DNA of 64,000 nt from Afipia sp. (GCA_017308595.1 JAFKER010000020.1:1-64000), one strand, 5' to 3'. Positions 16,735 through 26,294 are shown, counted from the stretch's first letter. Translations and numbers: made by a program. Notes: generated by a model not told the origin, from the sequence alone.

Positions 16735-18588
16735 TCAACGCCGCTCGTGCGAGATTGTGGTCTTTCGCCCCATCACGCCGTCGCCGTGATCGTCAGGAAG
16801 ATCCGGCACAAGTGTCGGATGCAGCGTGCGTGAGTGGCGTACACAGTTGCGGCCGTCGGACTTGGCGCGATAGAGCGCTGCATCGGCGGCCTTGACCAGC
16901 CGCCGCCATCCCATCTGCCCGAGATTGCCCTTCGCAACACCGAAGCTCGCCGTGACGGCGAGATTCGTGCCGTCCGGCAGAACAAAAGTGTTGGCTTCGA
17001 GCACCCCGCGCAGCCGCCCTGCCAAAGCCGTCGCCTCGTCGAGGTTGCAGCCCGGAATCAGGACGACGAACTCCTCGCCGCCGAAGCGCGCGAAAATATC
17101 GTTCGGTCCCAGCATCGAACCGATCAGACGCACGCTCTCCTTGAGCACAAGATCGCCTTCCAAATGGCCGAAGCGATCATTGACCGTCTTGAAGTGATCG
17201 AGATCCATCAAGATCAGACAGGCGCCATCCGCCATGACCTGGCTACTGGTATGGCTCTCTCCGATGATGTCGAGCGTTCTGCGGTTCATCAATCCGGTCA
17301 GGCCGTCGGTTTCCGCCTGATGTTTGAGTTTTCTGGTCAGCGAGGCGCGCTCGGCGAGACTGCGGCGAAGAACGCCGATAGCATCGAACAGCCGACCCAT
17401 TTCCGTGGCATGGCGCGGCTCGGGATAAAACGATTGCGGCCGATCTTCCGCCAGTTCGATCACGGCTTCGCGCACCCGGAGGAGCGGCCCGAATACAAAT
17501 CGCTGGGCTGCAATGAGCAGGCCGGCCAGAATTGCGAGAACCACGGCGGTAACGGCAATCGTCAGCGCGAGCGTCACCAGCGCGCCGTTGCGGCGCTCCG
17601 TGAACCGTTCGATGGTGACATCGATGAAATCTCCGCGCAGCCGTTCGAGCGGCTTCAGGGTCTTGACGAAACGGACGGTGAATTCATCCGCGGTCATCGA
17701 ATAGTTGCCCGAAAGGCGGCCTTCCGCGACCAGCCCGTCGAACAGGCCAAGGCCTTCGCCGAAAAACTGTTCCTCGATGTCACGCAAATCTGTCAGGAGA
17801 CGAACATCGTTATGACTCACGATCTGCCGTTCGCCCGTGAGATTCCATAGCTGGAGAATGCGGCCGCGGGTGCGGTTACTATCGATGAGATTCTTGAGCG
17901 GCAGCGGCTGACGGACCACGATCGGCGCCATGATCTGCGATGCGATCCGGCCGCCATATTCGCGCAACTGCCCGAACATCCGTCCCGTCATCACCGGGGC
18001 CGCGAGTTCGGGATTCTGAACCGTCAGGACGCCTGCTTTCCAGGCGATCACGGACTCGAAAATGTCGACGACGCCGAACATGCTCTCGATGACCGACTGA
18101 CCATCATCAAGGTGCCGCATCGAGCGTGGAATCGCGGCAACGCGATCCACTTCCTGCCGTCCCTTGCTTAGCTGCGTCCGGGTTGAGGCGAGCATGTCCG
18201 CAGGAACGCCGACAGCAGCCAGCTGATCGAGAATGGCATCGGAGCGCTCGCGATAGGCCATCAGCCGATCGCGCAGGAGATCATGCGTCGCGCCGGCATC
18301 GCCGAGCACACTGTTCGATGGTCCGCGTTCGGCGGACAGCAGGTTGGCGGCATCCAGAATCAGCCGGTAGTTTTCGAGTTCGCGAAGATTCTGCCGCGCG
18401 CGGCGATAATCATCGAAAGACCGGCCGATCACGCTCATCGCGAGAATCGCAGTACAGACCAGCGCGATCCCGCTGCCGACCAGGAGCTTGCGGCGCAGGC
18501 TGTGATCACCTCCGCACGACACGCCTTGCGAGAGCAATGGCTTAATTCGCTGCAGGAAAGATATGGATGTGGCGGACCTTGCGGTCAT
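16735..18588 (-). CDS. Membrane-bound diguanylate cyclase (GGDEF)
   Basis: This 617-aa protein has a transmembrane helix at about 35-55, a periplasmic sensor of about 275 residues without Cys, a second helix at about 337-362, a HAMP-like linker (365-420) and a C-terminal GGDEF domain (425-590). The active site is intact (GGEEF at 503-507, preceded by DLDHFKTVNDRFGH), so it should make cyclic di-GMP from GTP. The RxxD product-inhibition site is not conserved (GPND). The signal sensed is unknown. It is the first gene outside the island, transcribed toward the tRNA fragment, with about 200 bp of non-coding DNA between its stop and the fragment. It is not related to the island's GAF-GGDEF-EAL protein in its sensor. 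Confidence 0.92.
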   Translation of the reverse strand: MTARSATSISFLQRIKPLLSQGVSCGGDHSLRRKLLVGSGIALVCTAILAMSVIGRSFDDYRRARQNLRELENYRLILDAANLLSAERGPSNSVLGDAGATHDLLRDRLMAYRERSDAILDQLAAVGVPADMLASTRTQLSKGRQEVDRVAAIPRSMRHLDDGQSVIESMFGVVDIFESVIAWKAGVLTVQNPELAAPVMTGRMFGQLREYGGRIASQIMAPIVVRQPLPLKNLIDSNRTRGRILQLWNLTGERQIVSHNDVRLLTDLRDIEEQFFGEGLGLFDGLVAEGRLSGNYSMTADEFTVRFVKTLKPLERLRGDFIDVTIERFTERRNGALVTLALTIAVTAVVLAILAGLLIAAQRFVFGPLLRVREAVIELAEDRPQSFYPEPRHATEMGRLFDAIGVLRRSLAERASLTRKLKHQAETDGLTGLMNRRTLDIIGESHTSSQVMADGACLILMDLDHFKTVNDRFGHLEGDLVLKESVRLIGSMLGPNDIFARFGGEEFVVLIPGCNLDEATALAGRLRGVLEANTFVLPDGTNLAVTASFGVAKGNLGQMGWRRLVKAADAALYRAKSDGRNCVRHSRTLHPTLVPDLPDDHGDGVMGRKTTISHERR

Positions 18589-18869
18589 TACTTTTCTTGG
18601 TCCCTGCGATCGAGCTTCTGCTCAGCCATAGGCCCATGTGAGGCTTTCATTTGCGTAAAATGACAGAGTTAAAATCCATTCCAAAACGCGCAGCATCAGA
18701 GAATACAGCCCTGACCGACAGCGCATACGGGTCATGTGCCCGCGCGATCAGCACATCCAGAACCCCGGATCGGATGCGTTAAGAAAGCATTCAGCCTAAT
18801 TCCGGTCGTCATGTATAACGCCGATGCATCGGGCGGGACCGGCTGCGACCTTTTGGAAAAATCCGTGCG

Positions 18870-19121
18870 TCAGCTCCCTCCGCGGCGGGAACGCCGCGGC
18901 AGGATGTCCCGGTCAGCGGGCGGCAACCAGTAATTTGACTGGCAATAGCCGGCGGTTCCGGACACCGCAGCCATGCACTGCTCGTAGGTTTCGTATCGGC
19001 AATCGCCAGGTCCGGCCTCGCCTTTCCTGCAGAATGGATAGTCACGCGCGAGTGACGGCGTCGCCCCCAGCACCAGAACGGCGGCGCCTCCCGTTGCGGC
19101 CAGAATTACTTTGCTGATCAT
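18870..19121 (-). CDS. DUF3551 family small secreted protein
   Basis: This 83-aa protein has a signal peptide (residues 1-25, ending SLARDYP) and a mature part with four Cys (FCRKGEAGPGDCRYETYEQC and GYCQS). The pattern PFC...GDCRYETYEQC matches the DUF3551 family, which is abundant in Bradyrhizobium and relatives. Function is unknown; the even number of Cys suggests disulfides in the periplasm. It stands alone between the diguanylate cyclase (280 bp of non-coding DNA to its left, no feature seen) and a divergent short-chain dehydrogenase. Confidence 0.85.
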   Translation of the reverse strand: MISKVILAATGGAAVLVLGATPSLARDYPFCRKGEAGPGDCRYETYEQCMAAVSGTAGYCQSNYWLPPADRDILPRRSRRGGS

Positions 19122-19313
19122 CGCGGGCTTCCCCCAAAGCAGGTACGGCGCCTAACGGTTCCCGCAGCCCGCGTGACCCGTCAAGCAACGAATCTGTGAG
19201 CGGGCAAGCGGCATCGCGCGCTCATCGGTTGAGTGACATGACGGGCATTGACCGCTGCAGCCAGACCACCTTGTATGACGAACCTCGAATATCCGGTCAT
19301 ACAAGGGACAGAC

Positions 19314-20177
19314 ATGCACGAGGTCATCGCTCTTGCCGACAGACAGGCCGATGCCGTCCTCATCACCGGGTGTTCCAGTGGGGTCGGCCATGCCGCCGCG
19401 AAAATGTTTCGCGGGGCAGGTTACGAGACCTTCGCCACCGCACGAGACATCGCCGGGCTCGGCGATCTGCGCGCCATCGGCTGCCGCACGCTGGCGCTCG
19501 ATGTCACTGACGAGGCCGCGCGCCAGAGCGCAGTCGAGACAATCGAGCGCGAATTCGGCGCGGTCGGTGTTCTCGTCAACAATGCCGGCTATGGCCAGTA
19601 TGGGCCGCTGGAGGAGATTTCCCTCGACCTCGTGCGGCGGCAGTTCGAAACAAATGTGTTCGGCGGGCTGCGGCTGTCGCAACTCGTGCTGCCCGCCATG
19701 CGCCGGAAACGCCGAGGGCGCATCGTCAATGTGAGTTCGGTCGCGGGCCGCGTCAGTTCGATCGGCGGCGGCGCATACCACGCCACGAAATTTGCGATCG
19801 AAGCATTAACCGATGCGCTGCGTCCCGAGGTCGAGCCGTTCGGCATCGACGTCGTAAACGTACTGCCCGGACCCATCGCCACGCGCTTCGAAACAAAACT
19901 GCTGAGAAGCATTCCGGATACCGGCCCGCAAAGCCCCTATGCTTATTTCAAGCAACGCCTCGCCGAGCGCATGCATCATTTCCTCGATCCGAAAGGTTTC
20001 GGGGTCATGTCTGCCGAGACCGTCGCCCGCGCTGTCTTCAAGGCCGCGACGGCGACACGGCCACGCACACGCTACAGCGTGGGCTTCATCGCGCATCTCG
20101 GCCCGATCGGCCGCGCGCTGACGCCCGATCGCATCGTGGATGTCATGACCCGGCGGAAGATTCCCGTCAAAGAGTAG
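19314..20177 (+). CDS. Short-chain dehydrogenase/reductase
   Basis: From ATG 19314, which has AAGGGA six nt upstream, the protein is 287 aa. It has the classical SDR nucleotide motif TGCSSGVG (18-25), NNAGYG (89-94), catalytic Ser 141/142 and Tyr 155-x3-Lys 159 (YHATK). The region after the catalytic site (PGPIATRF) is typical of the NADP(H)-using classical family. The C-terminal tail resembles enzymes that act on steroid- or retinol-like or lipid substrates, but the substrate cannot be named. Upstream ATGs at 19248 and 19275 lack a good ribosome binding site. It converges on a small membrane protein gene 9 bp further on. Confidence 0.9.
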   Translation: MHEVIALADRQADAVLITGCSSGVGHAAAKMFRGAGYETFATARDIAGLGDLRAIGCRTLALDVTDEAARQSAVETIEREFGAVGVLVNNAGYGQYGPLEEISLDLVRRQFETNVFGGLRLSQLVLPAMRRKRRGRIVNVSSVAGRVSSIGGGAYHATKFAIEALTDALRPEVEPFGIDVVNVLPGPIATRFETKLLRSIPDTGPQSPYAYFKQRLAERMHHFLDPKGFGVMSAETVARAVFKAATATRPRTRYSVGFIAHLGPIGRALTPDRIVDVMTRRKIPVKE

Positions 20178-20186
20178 CCCCGGCCA

Positions 20187-20420
20187 TTAGTCGCGATCGA
20201 TCCGCTTGAGCAGCACCAGAAGACAGGCCACCGTGCCGATCACAATGGCGAAGCCACCGAGGCCGATCAACACCGCCTTGAAAATGAACTCGTCGCGAAA
20301 GATCCAGGCTGCCGTCCAGCACAGCACCGTGACCAGAGGCGCGAAGATCAGGATAGGAAGCAGGGCCTTCTCAAGACCTCTTCGTTTGTCGGGATTTCCG
20401 GTCCGGATTTTCTTGGTCAT
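20187..20420 (-). CDS. Small hypothetical membrane protein
   Basis: This 77-aa protein has a basic N-terminus (TKKIRTGNPDKRRG) and two hydrophobic segments (about 20-42 and 47-71), so it should be an inner-membrane protein with both ends in the cytoplasm. No family is recognised. It lies tail to tail with the short-chain dehydrogenase. The frame and composition look like a real gene. Confidence 0.65.
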   Translation of the reverse strand: MTKKIRTGNPDKRRGLEKALLPILIFAPLVTVLCWTAAWIFRDEFIFKAVLIGLGGFAIVIGTVACLLVLLKRIDRD

Positions 20421-20485
20421 GCCGCAGACTGCGGGAGGCGCGTCCGGCGGTCAATGATCTGACACAACAGACCGTATGATGGAAA

Positions 20486-20515
20486 ATGGAGGCATCCCGC
20501 GAGGAATGCCTCCAT
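20486..20515 (-). terminator. Hairpin terminator after the molybdenum hydroxylase operon
   Basis: A perfect 10-bp stem (ATGGAGGCAT / ATGCCTCCAT) around a 10-nt loop is followed on the minus strand by TTTCC. It sits 25 bp beyond the stop of the large subunit gene. The T run is short, so termination may be partial. Confidence 0.6.
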
Positions 20516-20539
20516 CTGCCGTTCAACCATGTGCGCCGA

Positions 20540-22825
20540 TCAGGCCTTCTTCATGCCTGCCTTCACCGCTTCCGCCGTAATCGGCAGCGAACGCACGCGT
20601 GCGCCGACCGCATTGTAAATGGCGTTGGCGAGGGCCGGAGCCACCACGGTCACCGCAGGTTCACCCACGCCTGTTGCGGGCTCGCCATTGGCGATGACGG
20701 CCAGCGCCACCTCCGGAATCTGGCTCATTCGCATCGGCGTGTAGCTGTCGAAGTTGCTCTGCTCGATCGCGCCATCCTTCATGGTGGCTTTCTCTAGCAG
20801 CGCCAGCGACATGCCCCACAACGCCGCGCCCTCGACCTGGGCGCGGATGCCGTCGGGATTGACCTGCGTGCCGACATCGGTGGCCACGGTGAGTTTCTTC
20901 ACCTTGACCTCACCGCTGTCGTCCACCGCCACATGGGCGACACAGGCCGTCCAGCTTGCGGTGGCCCGCTCCTGCGAGGATACGCAGGCAACCCCCATGC
21001 CTTCACCCTTCGGCAGCTTCTTGGTGCCGTAACCGGCAAGACCCATCGCCGCGAGCAGCGTGTTGCGCAGCCGCTGCGCACCGCCCGCGTTGGCTCCCGC
21101 GCCATCGAGCATGTCGATGCGGAATTGCGCCGGGTCTTTGCCCGCCGCGACCGCGAGTTCATCGAGCATGCTTTCCACCGCCCAGAAGGTCCAGCCGGGC
21201 GCCACCGAGCGCAACTGACCCGATGGCGTTGCCGACTGTGCCAGTTCGTTGATGATGGCGCGAACGTTGTGATTGGGCACGGTGTAGAAGAAATCCGCGC
21301 CATTCACCGTGAAGGCATCGAGCGCGCCCTTCTTCTCCACGTCCGGCGACAGGAACGCCGGAATGCCCCAGCGCTTGGTCGGCCACGCACTGACGACGTC
21401 ATGGTTGAACGCCACCAGCTTGCCGCTGTCATCGAGGCCAGCCTTGATCTTCTGGAAGGTCAGCGGACGCGAGAAGTCCATGGTCATGTCGTCTTCGCGC
21501 GAGTAGATGACCTTCACCGGTTTGCCGACGGCCTTCGCCGCAAGCACCGCCGGGATCAGCATGTCGCCGTCGAGACGCCGGCCGAAGCCGCCGCCCAGCC
21601 ACGCCTGATGCATGACAATGAACTTCGGATCGACGCCGAGCGCACCGGCCGCGATTGCCCCCGAGCGTGTGGCGAACTGGTTGCCGGTGTAGACATGCCA
21701 GATGTCGCCCTTCAGCTCTGCTGTGGCATTCATCGGCTCCATCGGGGCGTGGATGTTGATGCTGGTGGTGTACTCCGTCTCCATCACCTTCGATGCCTTG
21801 CCGAGCGCCTCCGCCGTGTCGCCATTCTTGACGAAGAACAACCCCGATGCGTTGTCGGCTTGCAGCCGCTTGGCTTCCGCCAGCAGCGACTCGCTCGAGA
21901 CCTTGGCGTTCGGCCCGTTGTCGTAGGTGACCTTGAGCGCGTCCGCCGCCTTCTTGGCGTTGGCGTAGTTATTCGCCACCGCAACGACCCAGCCCGTGGT
22001 GGTGCCGGTCTTGTCTTCCAGCGTCACCGCCTTGATGAAGCCCGGCACTTTCTTCGCCGCGCTGTCATCCACCGATTTCACCGTCGCGCCATAGCGCACC
22101 GGCGGCATCACGATCTTGCCGTAGACCATGCCCGGCAGGAACGTATCGATGCCGTACTTCGCCGTGCCGTTGGTCTTGGACGGAATATCGATCTGCGGGA
22201 CCGACTGGCCGACCAGCGTGTACTGATCCGGCGTCTTCAGCTTGAGCGCTTTCAGATCATCGGCTGAAAACTTCTTCGTCGCCTTGCCGCCTTTCACGAT
22301 TTCCGCGAACGACAGCGACTTCTTCGACTTCGCGTGAGAGATTCGGGACTCGCGCACCACGAGCTCATTCGCTGGTACGCCCATCATGGCGGCCGCAGCT
22401 TCGGTCAACGCAATGCGGCCGGCGGCACCCGCGCGGCTCATGGCGTCGAAGTTCATCATGGTGCTCCACGAACCGCCCGTGATCTGCGCACCAAGCACCG
22501 GATCGTTGTATTTCGGATCGTTGGAGGCGAGTTGAACCCGCATGTCCTTCCAGCTTGCGCCGAGCTCTTCGGCCACAAGCTGCGCCATGGTGGACGCGAT
22601 GTGCTGGCCCATATCGGCCTTGCCGCAGGTCACGGTGACAAGTCCATCCGGCGCGATGGAGTACCACACGCTCGGATCGAAGGTCGCGGGCGCGGCAGGC
22701 GCCGCGAACGCAGACGATCCCGGAACGGATGCGAAGCCGAGCGCGAGGCCCGCTGCCGAGGTACCGACGATGAACGAACGGCGGCTGAGGTCTGTCGATG
22801 TTTCCAGCTTGATGTGCTTGTTCAT
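20540..22825 (-). CDS. Molybdopterin-binding large subunit, isoquinoline 1-oxidoreductase type
   Basis: From ATG 22825 the protein is 761 aa. It opens with a Tat signal (SRRSFIVG at about 13-20, then a hydrophobic stretch with AlaXAla sites near 40), so it is exported folded with its cofactor. The body is an aldehyde oxidase/xanthine dehydrogenase-type molybdenum subunit of the single-gene IorB-like class (for example LGGGFGRRL, typical of the Mo-cofactor site region). The partner is the 2Fe-2S protein encoded just upstream; its stop overlaps this ATG (ATGA). Such two-subunit enzymes hydroxylate N-heterocycles or oxidise aldehydes in the periplasm and pass electrons to a cytochrome. The substrate is not deducible. 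No cytochrome gene is adjacent, unlike some relatives. Confidence 0.9.
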   Translation of the reverse strand: MNKHIKLETSTDLSRRSFIVGTSAAGLALGFASVPGSSAFAAPAAPATFDPSVWYSIAPDGLVTVTCGKADMGQHIASTMAQLVAEELGASWKDMRVQLASNDPKYNDPVLGAQITGGSWSTMMNFDAMSRAGAAGRIALTEAAAAMMGVPANELVVRESRISHAKSKKSLSFAEIVKGGKATKKFSADDLKALKLKTPDQYTLVGQSVPQIDIPSKTNGTAKYGIDTFLPGMVYGKIVMPPVRYGATVKSVDDSAAKKVPGFIKAVTLEDKTGTTTGWVVAVANNYANAKKAADALKVTYDNGPNAKVSSESLLAEAKRLQADNASGLFFVKNGDTAEALGKASKVMETEYTTSINIHAPMEPMNATAELKGDIWHVYTGNQFATRSGAIAAGALGVDPKFIVMHQAWLGGGFGRRLDGDMLIPAVLAAKAVGKPVKVIYSREDDMTMDFSRPLTFQKIKAGLDDSGKLVAFNHDVVSAWPTKRWGIPAFLSPDVEKKGALDAFTVNGADFFYTVPNHNVRAIINELAQSATPSGQLRSVAPGWTFWAVESMLDELAVAAGKDPAQFRIDMLDGAGANAGGAQRLRNTLLAAMGLAGYGTKKLPKGEGMGVACVSSQERATASWTACVAHVAVDDSGEVKVKKLTVATDVGTQVNPDGIRAQVEGAALWGMSLALLEKATMKDGAIEQSNFDSYTPMRMSQIPEVALAVIANGEPATGVGEPAVTVVAPALANAIYNAVGARVRSLPITAEAVKAGMKKA

Positions 22826-23313
22826 GTTGCGCTCCGATTGGCCGGTGCGTTCGACGCTGTGCGCATGTCGTTGGCGGCGCGCATGATCGCTTTCTGGATG
22901 CGCGAATAGGTCATGCAGCGGCACAGATTGCCGTCCATGTGCGCTACCACTTCGTCCTTGGTCGGATTGGTGTTCTTGGCGAGCAGCGAAGCTGCCTGCA
23001 TGATCTGGCCGGACTGGCAGTAGCCGCATTGCGGCACCTGCTCGAGAATCCAGGCCTTCTGCAACGGATGATCGCCCTTGGCGCTCAGGCCTTCGATGGT
23101 GGTGATCTTCTTGCCGGCGACATCGCTCAGCGCGGTCTGGCACGAGCGCACCGCCTCGCCGTTGACGTGGACGGTGCATGCACCGCAGAGACCCGCGCCG
23201 CAGCCGAATTTCGTCCCTGTCATTTGAAGTTGTTCGCGGATAACCCAGAGCAGCGGCGTATCATTCGCCGCGTCGACGGACACATTCCGCCCGTTAATGC
23301 TTATCGTCGGCAT
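22822..23313 (-). CDS. 2Fe-2S subunit of periplasmic molybdenum hydroxylase
   Basis: From ATG 23313 the protein is 163 aa with two 2Fe-2S clusters: a plant-ferredoxin-type N-terminal cluster (Cys 38, 43, 46, 58) and a helical C-terminal cluster (Cys 96, 99, 131, 133 in CGYC and CRC). This is the IorA/CoxS-type small subunit that carries electrons from the molybdenum site. It has no export signal of its own and is probably carried out with the Tat-signal-bearing large subunit. A longer frame to 23343 adds ten residues with no family resemblance. It is the first gene of a two-gene operon. Confidence 0.93.
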   Translation of the reverse strand: MPTISINGRNVSVDAANDTPLLWVIREQLQMTGTKFGCGAGLCGACTVHVNGEAVRSCQTALSDVAGKKITTIEGLSAKGDHPLQKAWILEQVPQCGYCQSGQIMQAASLLAKNTNPTKDEVVAHMDGNLCRCMTYSRIQKAIMRAANDMRTASNAPANRSAT

Positions 23314-23476
23314 TTTTTGCGTTTCCCCGCCGGTGCACGACATCGCTTACGGCGATGACTCACATCGTGGTCGTCTGCCCGCCACGCACCGGTCGGTAAC
23401 GAGCCACCGGAGCATGGTCGCGTTTGCAACCGCTGGCAACAGAATTAGAATCGGTCAAAATAAAAAGAACCGGCAT

Positions 23477-23504
23477 GCGGCGCAGCGACAGGATTGTGCG
23501 CCGC
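23477..23504 (-). terminator. Hairpin terminator after the EamA transporter gene
   Basis: A perfect 8-bp stem (GCGGCGCA / TGCGCCGC) with a 12-nt loop lies just past the stop at 23515. On the minus strand the T-rich run TTCTTTTTATTTT follows after about 7 nt. The gap before the T run lowers confidence. Confidence 0.45.
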
Positions 23505-23514
23505 GATAAAAACG

Positions 23515-24432
23515 TCATGAGGTACGGGACGATTTCCGTGCCGGAATTGTCATCGCGGCAATTCCGACCACGACGAAAACCAGCCCGATCCAGACTGTTG
23601 GCGAGAGTGTTTCGCCGAGAAACACCACACCAAGACCGACACCGAGCGGGACGCGCAGATAAGCCTGCGCCGTCGCGCCGACCGACCCCAAAGTCTGGAT
23701 CAGGCGGAAATAGATTACAAAGGCGAGCGCGGTCGAAAACACCGCCAGCGCGATCAGGGCAACGATGGATGCCGTCGATGGCGTCAGCGTCCACGGACGG
23801 TCGATGACCAGACTGAGCGGGATCAGGATGATCGCGCCGCAGATCATCGATCCGGCGGCGGGCACCATCGAATCCAGCCCGTTGAAGTTACGCCCGAACA
23901 ACGCGGCCGCACCGAACATCACCGCGGAAAGCACCAGCGCCAGTTGCGCCATGACATTCTGCCCCAGCCCATTCAACGCATCGACACCGACGACAAGGCA
24001 GATGCCGGTCAGGCCTGCCGCCACGCCGAACGACTGGCGCAGGGTCGGGCGCTCGTGACGAACGAACAGCAGCGCGAGCAGGAAGGCGAAGATCGGTGCA
24101 TTCGAGCCAAGAATGGTGGCGAGGCCCGCACCGACATGACGTTCGGCATAGGCAATCAGGGTGAAGGGGACGACGCTGTTCAGGCACGCCTGAATCATGA
24201 AGCGCTTCCACACCGCCGGATCGCGCGGCATGGTGATGCCGCGCAGGCGCATGATGGCCAGCAGGATGGCGCCGGCGATCAGCGTGCGCCCGGAAATCAG
24301 GGTCAGCGGCGGGATGGTCTCGACGCCAACCTTGACCAGCGTGTAGGCCGCGCCCCACAGCGTCGCAAGCAGCACCAGAAGCGCAAGATTTACCGCGGTA
24401 CGGGCGGGGGGCGTCTCGAGTGCAAGAGTCAT
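23515..24432 (-). CDS. EamA/DMT-family transporter
   Basis: From ATG 24432 the protein is 305 aa with ten hydrophobic segments, forming two EamA repeats (about 15-145 and 160-295). The typical first-repeat start (LALLVLLATLWGAAYTLVKVGVE, read in part) and the conserved second-repeat end (FLGETLSPTVWIGLVFVVVG, read in part) are visible. It is an inner-membrane exporter of small metabolites, amino acids or drugs; the cargo is unknown. The frame extends to 24471 with an Arg-rich stretch that could be real, but 24432 fits the family. It is a single gene next to the AtuA-type pair. Confidence 0.88.
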   Translation of the reverse strand: MTLALETPPARTAVNLALLVLLATLWGAAYTLVKVGVETIPPLTLISGRTLIAGAILLAIMRLRGITMPRDPAVWKRFMIQACLNSVVPFTLIAYAERHVGAGLATILGSNAPIFAFLLALLFVRHERPTLRQSFGVAAGLTGICLVVGVDALNGLGQNVMAQLALVLSAVMFGAAALFGRNFNGLDSMVPAAGSMICGAIILIPLSLVIDRPWTLTPSTASIVALIALAVFSTALAFVIYFRLIQTLGSVGATAQAYLRVPLGVGLGVVFLGETLSPTVWIGLVFVVVGIAAMTIPARKSSRTS

Positions 24433-24507
24433 GTCGCGCCGTCGGTTTCCTGTTCGCGGCGACGTTGTCACGCCAGCGCTGTTTGTTGTTTCGATACGGA
24501 TCGAAAT

Positions 24508-24864
24508 TTATTCGCCGCGCAGCAGATTGGCATATGTCTCCGGCACCTCGATGTCGAAGCCTAAAATCGCCGCCGACAGCGCCTTGCCGTAATTGTCGAG
24601 GCTGAGACTGCGCGACACTCCGCCGCCCAGCGCGCCTTCCGCCACGAAATTCAGCGCGGCGAGGTTGTCGGCTTCAAAGCGCGTAACGTCGCCCTTGATC
24701 GCGCCGCGATAGAATTCCTTGAAACGCGCGGCAGTGAGTTGCGCTTTCAGCAAGGGATAGAATTCGGCGCAATAGGCAATCACCGCGATGTTCGAGGTAT
24801 TGCCCTTGTCGCCGGAGCGCACATGCGCCACGCGTTCGAGTTTGACCCGCAAAATATCCCGCAT
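24508..24864 (-). CDS. AtuA-associated small protein (AtuA-like ferredoxin-fold domain)
   Basis: This 118-aa protein matches the C-terminal AtuA-like domain (RSGDKGNTSNIAVIA near the N-terminus, then NFVAEGALGGGVSRSLSLD in part), which in many organisms is fused to, or follows, the DUF1446/AtuA protein. The gene starts 3 bp after the stop of the AtuA gene, so the two are co-transcribed and probably form one complex. The biochemical role is unknown. In Pseudomonas the atu cluster degrades acyclic terpenes, but no other atu genes are here. Confidence 0.85.
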   Translation of the reverse strand: MRDILRVKLERVAHVRSGDKGNTSNIAVIAYCAEFYPLLKAQLTAARFKEFYRGAIKGDVTRFEADNLAALNFVAEGALGGGVSRSLSLDNYGKALSAAILGFDIEVPETYANLLRGE

Positions 24865-24867
24865 GGC

Positions 24868-26247
24868 TCAGCTTTCATACCAGGCAATGGTGGGCGGCAC
24901 GGCATCACGCGGCACCAAAGTGGACCACACACCGATGATCTCGCGGGCGCGATCCTGATGCGGCACCCGCTTGCCGGTCATGCCAACGCCCGACACGGCC
25001 ATGCCGTCGATCTCGCGGCCGACCTTCAGGGCCTCCTCGCGCGTCTTGCAGCGCGCCGCGACACGCACCGCAACCTCGTAAGGCTCCGGCGCGTCCGCAG
25101 GGGTGGCTTCGCCGTGAATGGCGTTGAGGCCGAGAAAATCGATCCGCAGATCGTCCGCCTTGAGATTCACAATGCGAAACCGCTCTTCGAGAATTGTCTT
25201 TGCCAGTTGCGCACGGCGCAGCGCGCCGGGGCCCGCATAAAAGAACATGTCCTCCCCGATGAAGCCTTCCATGCAACCCATGGAGACTTTCAGCGTCGCC
25301 GTGCGCGGCTTGCCGCTGATAGCGCTGACGCGCATGCGGTCCGGACCGGCCTGTTCGAGTTTGGCCGTGGTGAAGTCCACCACCACATCCGGCGTGATGT
25401 AGTTTGCCGGATCGTGCACCTCGTAAAGCATCTGCTCCTTCACCGTCATGGCGTTGATCGCGCCGCCCGTGCCCGCGACCTTTGCGATCACCGCAGAGCC
25501 GTCGCTCTCCACCTCGGCGATCGGGAAGGCCAGATCCCACGGGTTCGGCACGTCCTTGAAGCCGGGATCGGCGAAGTAACCGCCGGTCACCTGCGCGCCG
25601 CACTCGAGAAGATGTCCGAGGCCGCTGCCCGCGCCGAGTCGTGTGTAGTCGTCCACCGGCCAGCCGAATTCGTGCATCATCGGCGCAAGAAAAAGCGAGG
25701 GATCGGCCACGCGGCCGGTGATGACGATATCTGCACCGAGGCGCAGAGCTTCAACAATCGGCTCTGCACCGAGATAGGCCTCCGCCGAAATGATTTCAGA
25801 CACAATGGAACTTACCGGGGCGCCATTTTCCAGAATGGTGCCACCGAGTTGGGCGATCTTGTCCGTGATAAGGCTGCCGGAGACTGCCGCCACCTTCTTC
25901 CGGCGGGCGCCATGCTCGCGCAACAGCTCGACAATGCGCTGCGCGGCACCGTCGGGATTGATCCAGCCCTGATTGCTGATGATCTTGGTGCCCCGTTTCA
26001 GACAGCCCGGCAACACCGCCTTCATACGGTCGTCGAGATAAGTATCGTATCCTGGAAATGACGGGTCGCGCCGCTTGCGCACCTGCGCAGCGGAGACCGT
26101 CGCCTCCGCCATGGTCTCGAAACAGAGATAGTCGAGATCGCCCTGCTCGGCGTTAAGTTTCGCCGGCTCGATGCGGTCGCCCCACCACGCCGATCCCGCA
26201 CCTATCCGCAATGTCGACAAAAATTGATCCTTCCCCGGAATTTTCAT
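24868..26247 (-). CDS. AtuA family protein (DUF1446)
   Basis: From ATG 26247 the protein is 459 aa. Family blocks are visible: IGAGSAWWGDRIEPA near the N-terminus, DYLCFETMAEATV, ISNQGWINPDGA and DIVITGRVADPSLFLAP (read in part). DUF1446 proteins are named after AtuA of the acyclic terpene utilisation cluster of Pseudomonas, but are widespread beside acyl-CoA carboxylases and crotonases; their reaction is not established. Here only the AtuA-like small protein accompanies it. The frame opens further to 26376, but that part overlaps the divergent secreted-protein gene region and lacks family resemblance. Confidence 0.88.
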   Translation of the reverse strand: MKIPGKDQFLSTLRIGAGSAWWGDRIEPAKLNAEQGDLDYLCFETMAEATVSAAQVRKRRDPSFPGYDTYLDDRMKAVLPGCLKRGTKIISNQGWINPDGAAQRIVELLREHGARRKKVAAVSGSLITDKIAQLGGTILENGAPVSSIVSEIISAEAYLGAEPIVEALRLGADIVITGRVADPSLFLAPMMHEFGWPVDDYTRLGAGSGLGHLLECGAQVTGGYFADPGFKDVPNPWDLAFPIAEVESDGSAVIAKVAGTGGAINAMTVKEQMLYEVHDPANYITPDVVVDFTTAKLEQAGPDRMRVSAISGKPRTATLKVSMGCMEGFIGEDMFFYAGPGALRRAQLAKTILEERFRIVNLKADDLRIDFLGLNAIHGEATPADAPEPYEVAVRVAARCKTREEALKVGREIDGMAVSGVGMTGKRVPHQDRAREIIGVWSTLVPRDAVPPTIAWYES

Positions 26248-26294
26248 TGGCCTTTCGGCTTGCCTTGGACGGCAAACCGAAGAACACTTTGGCC

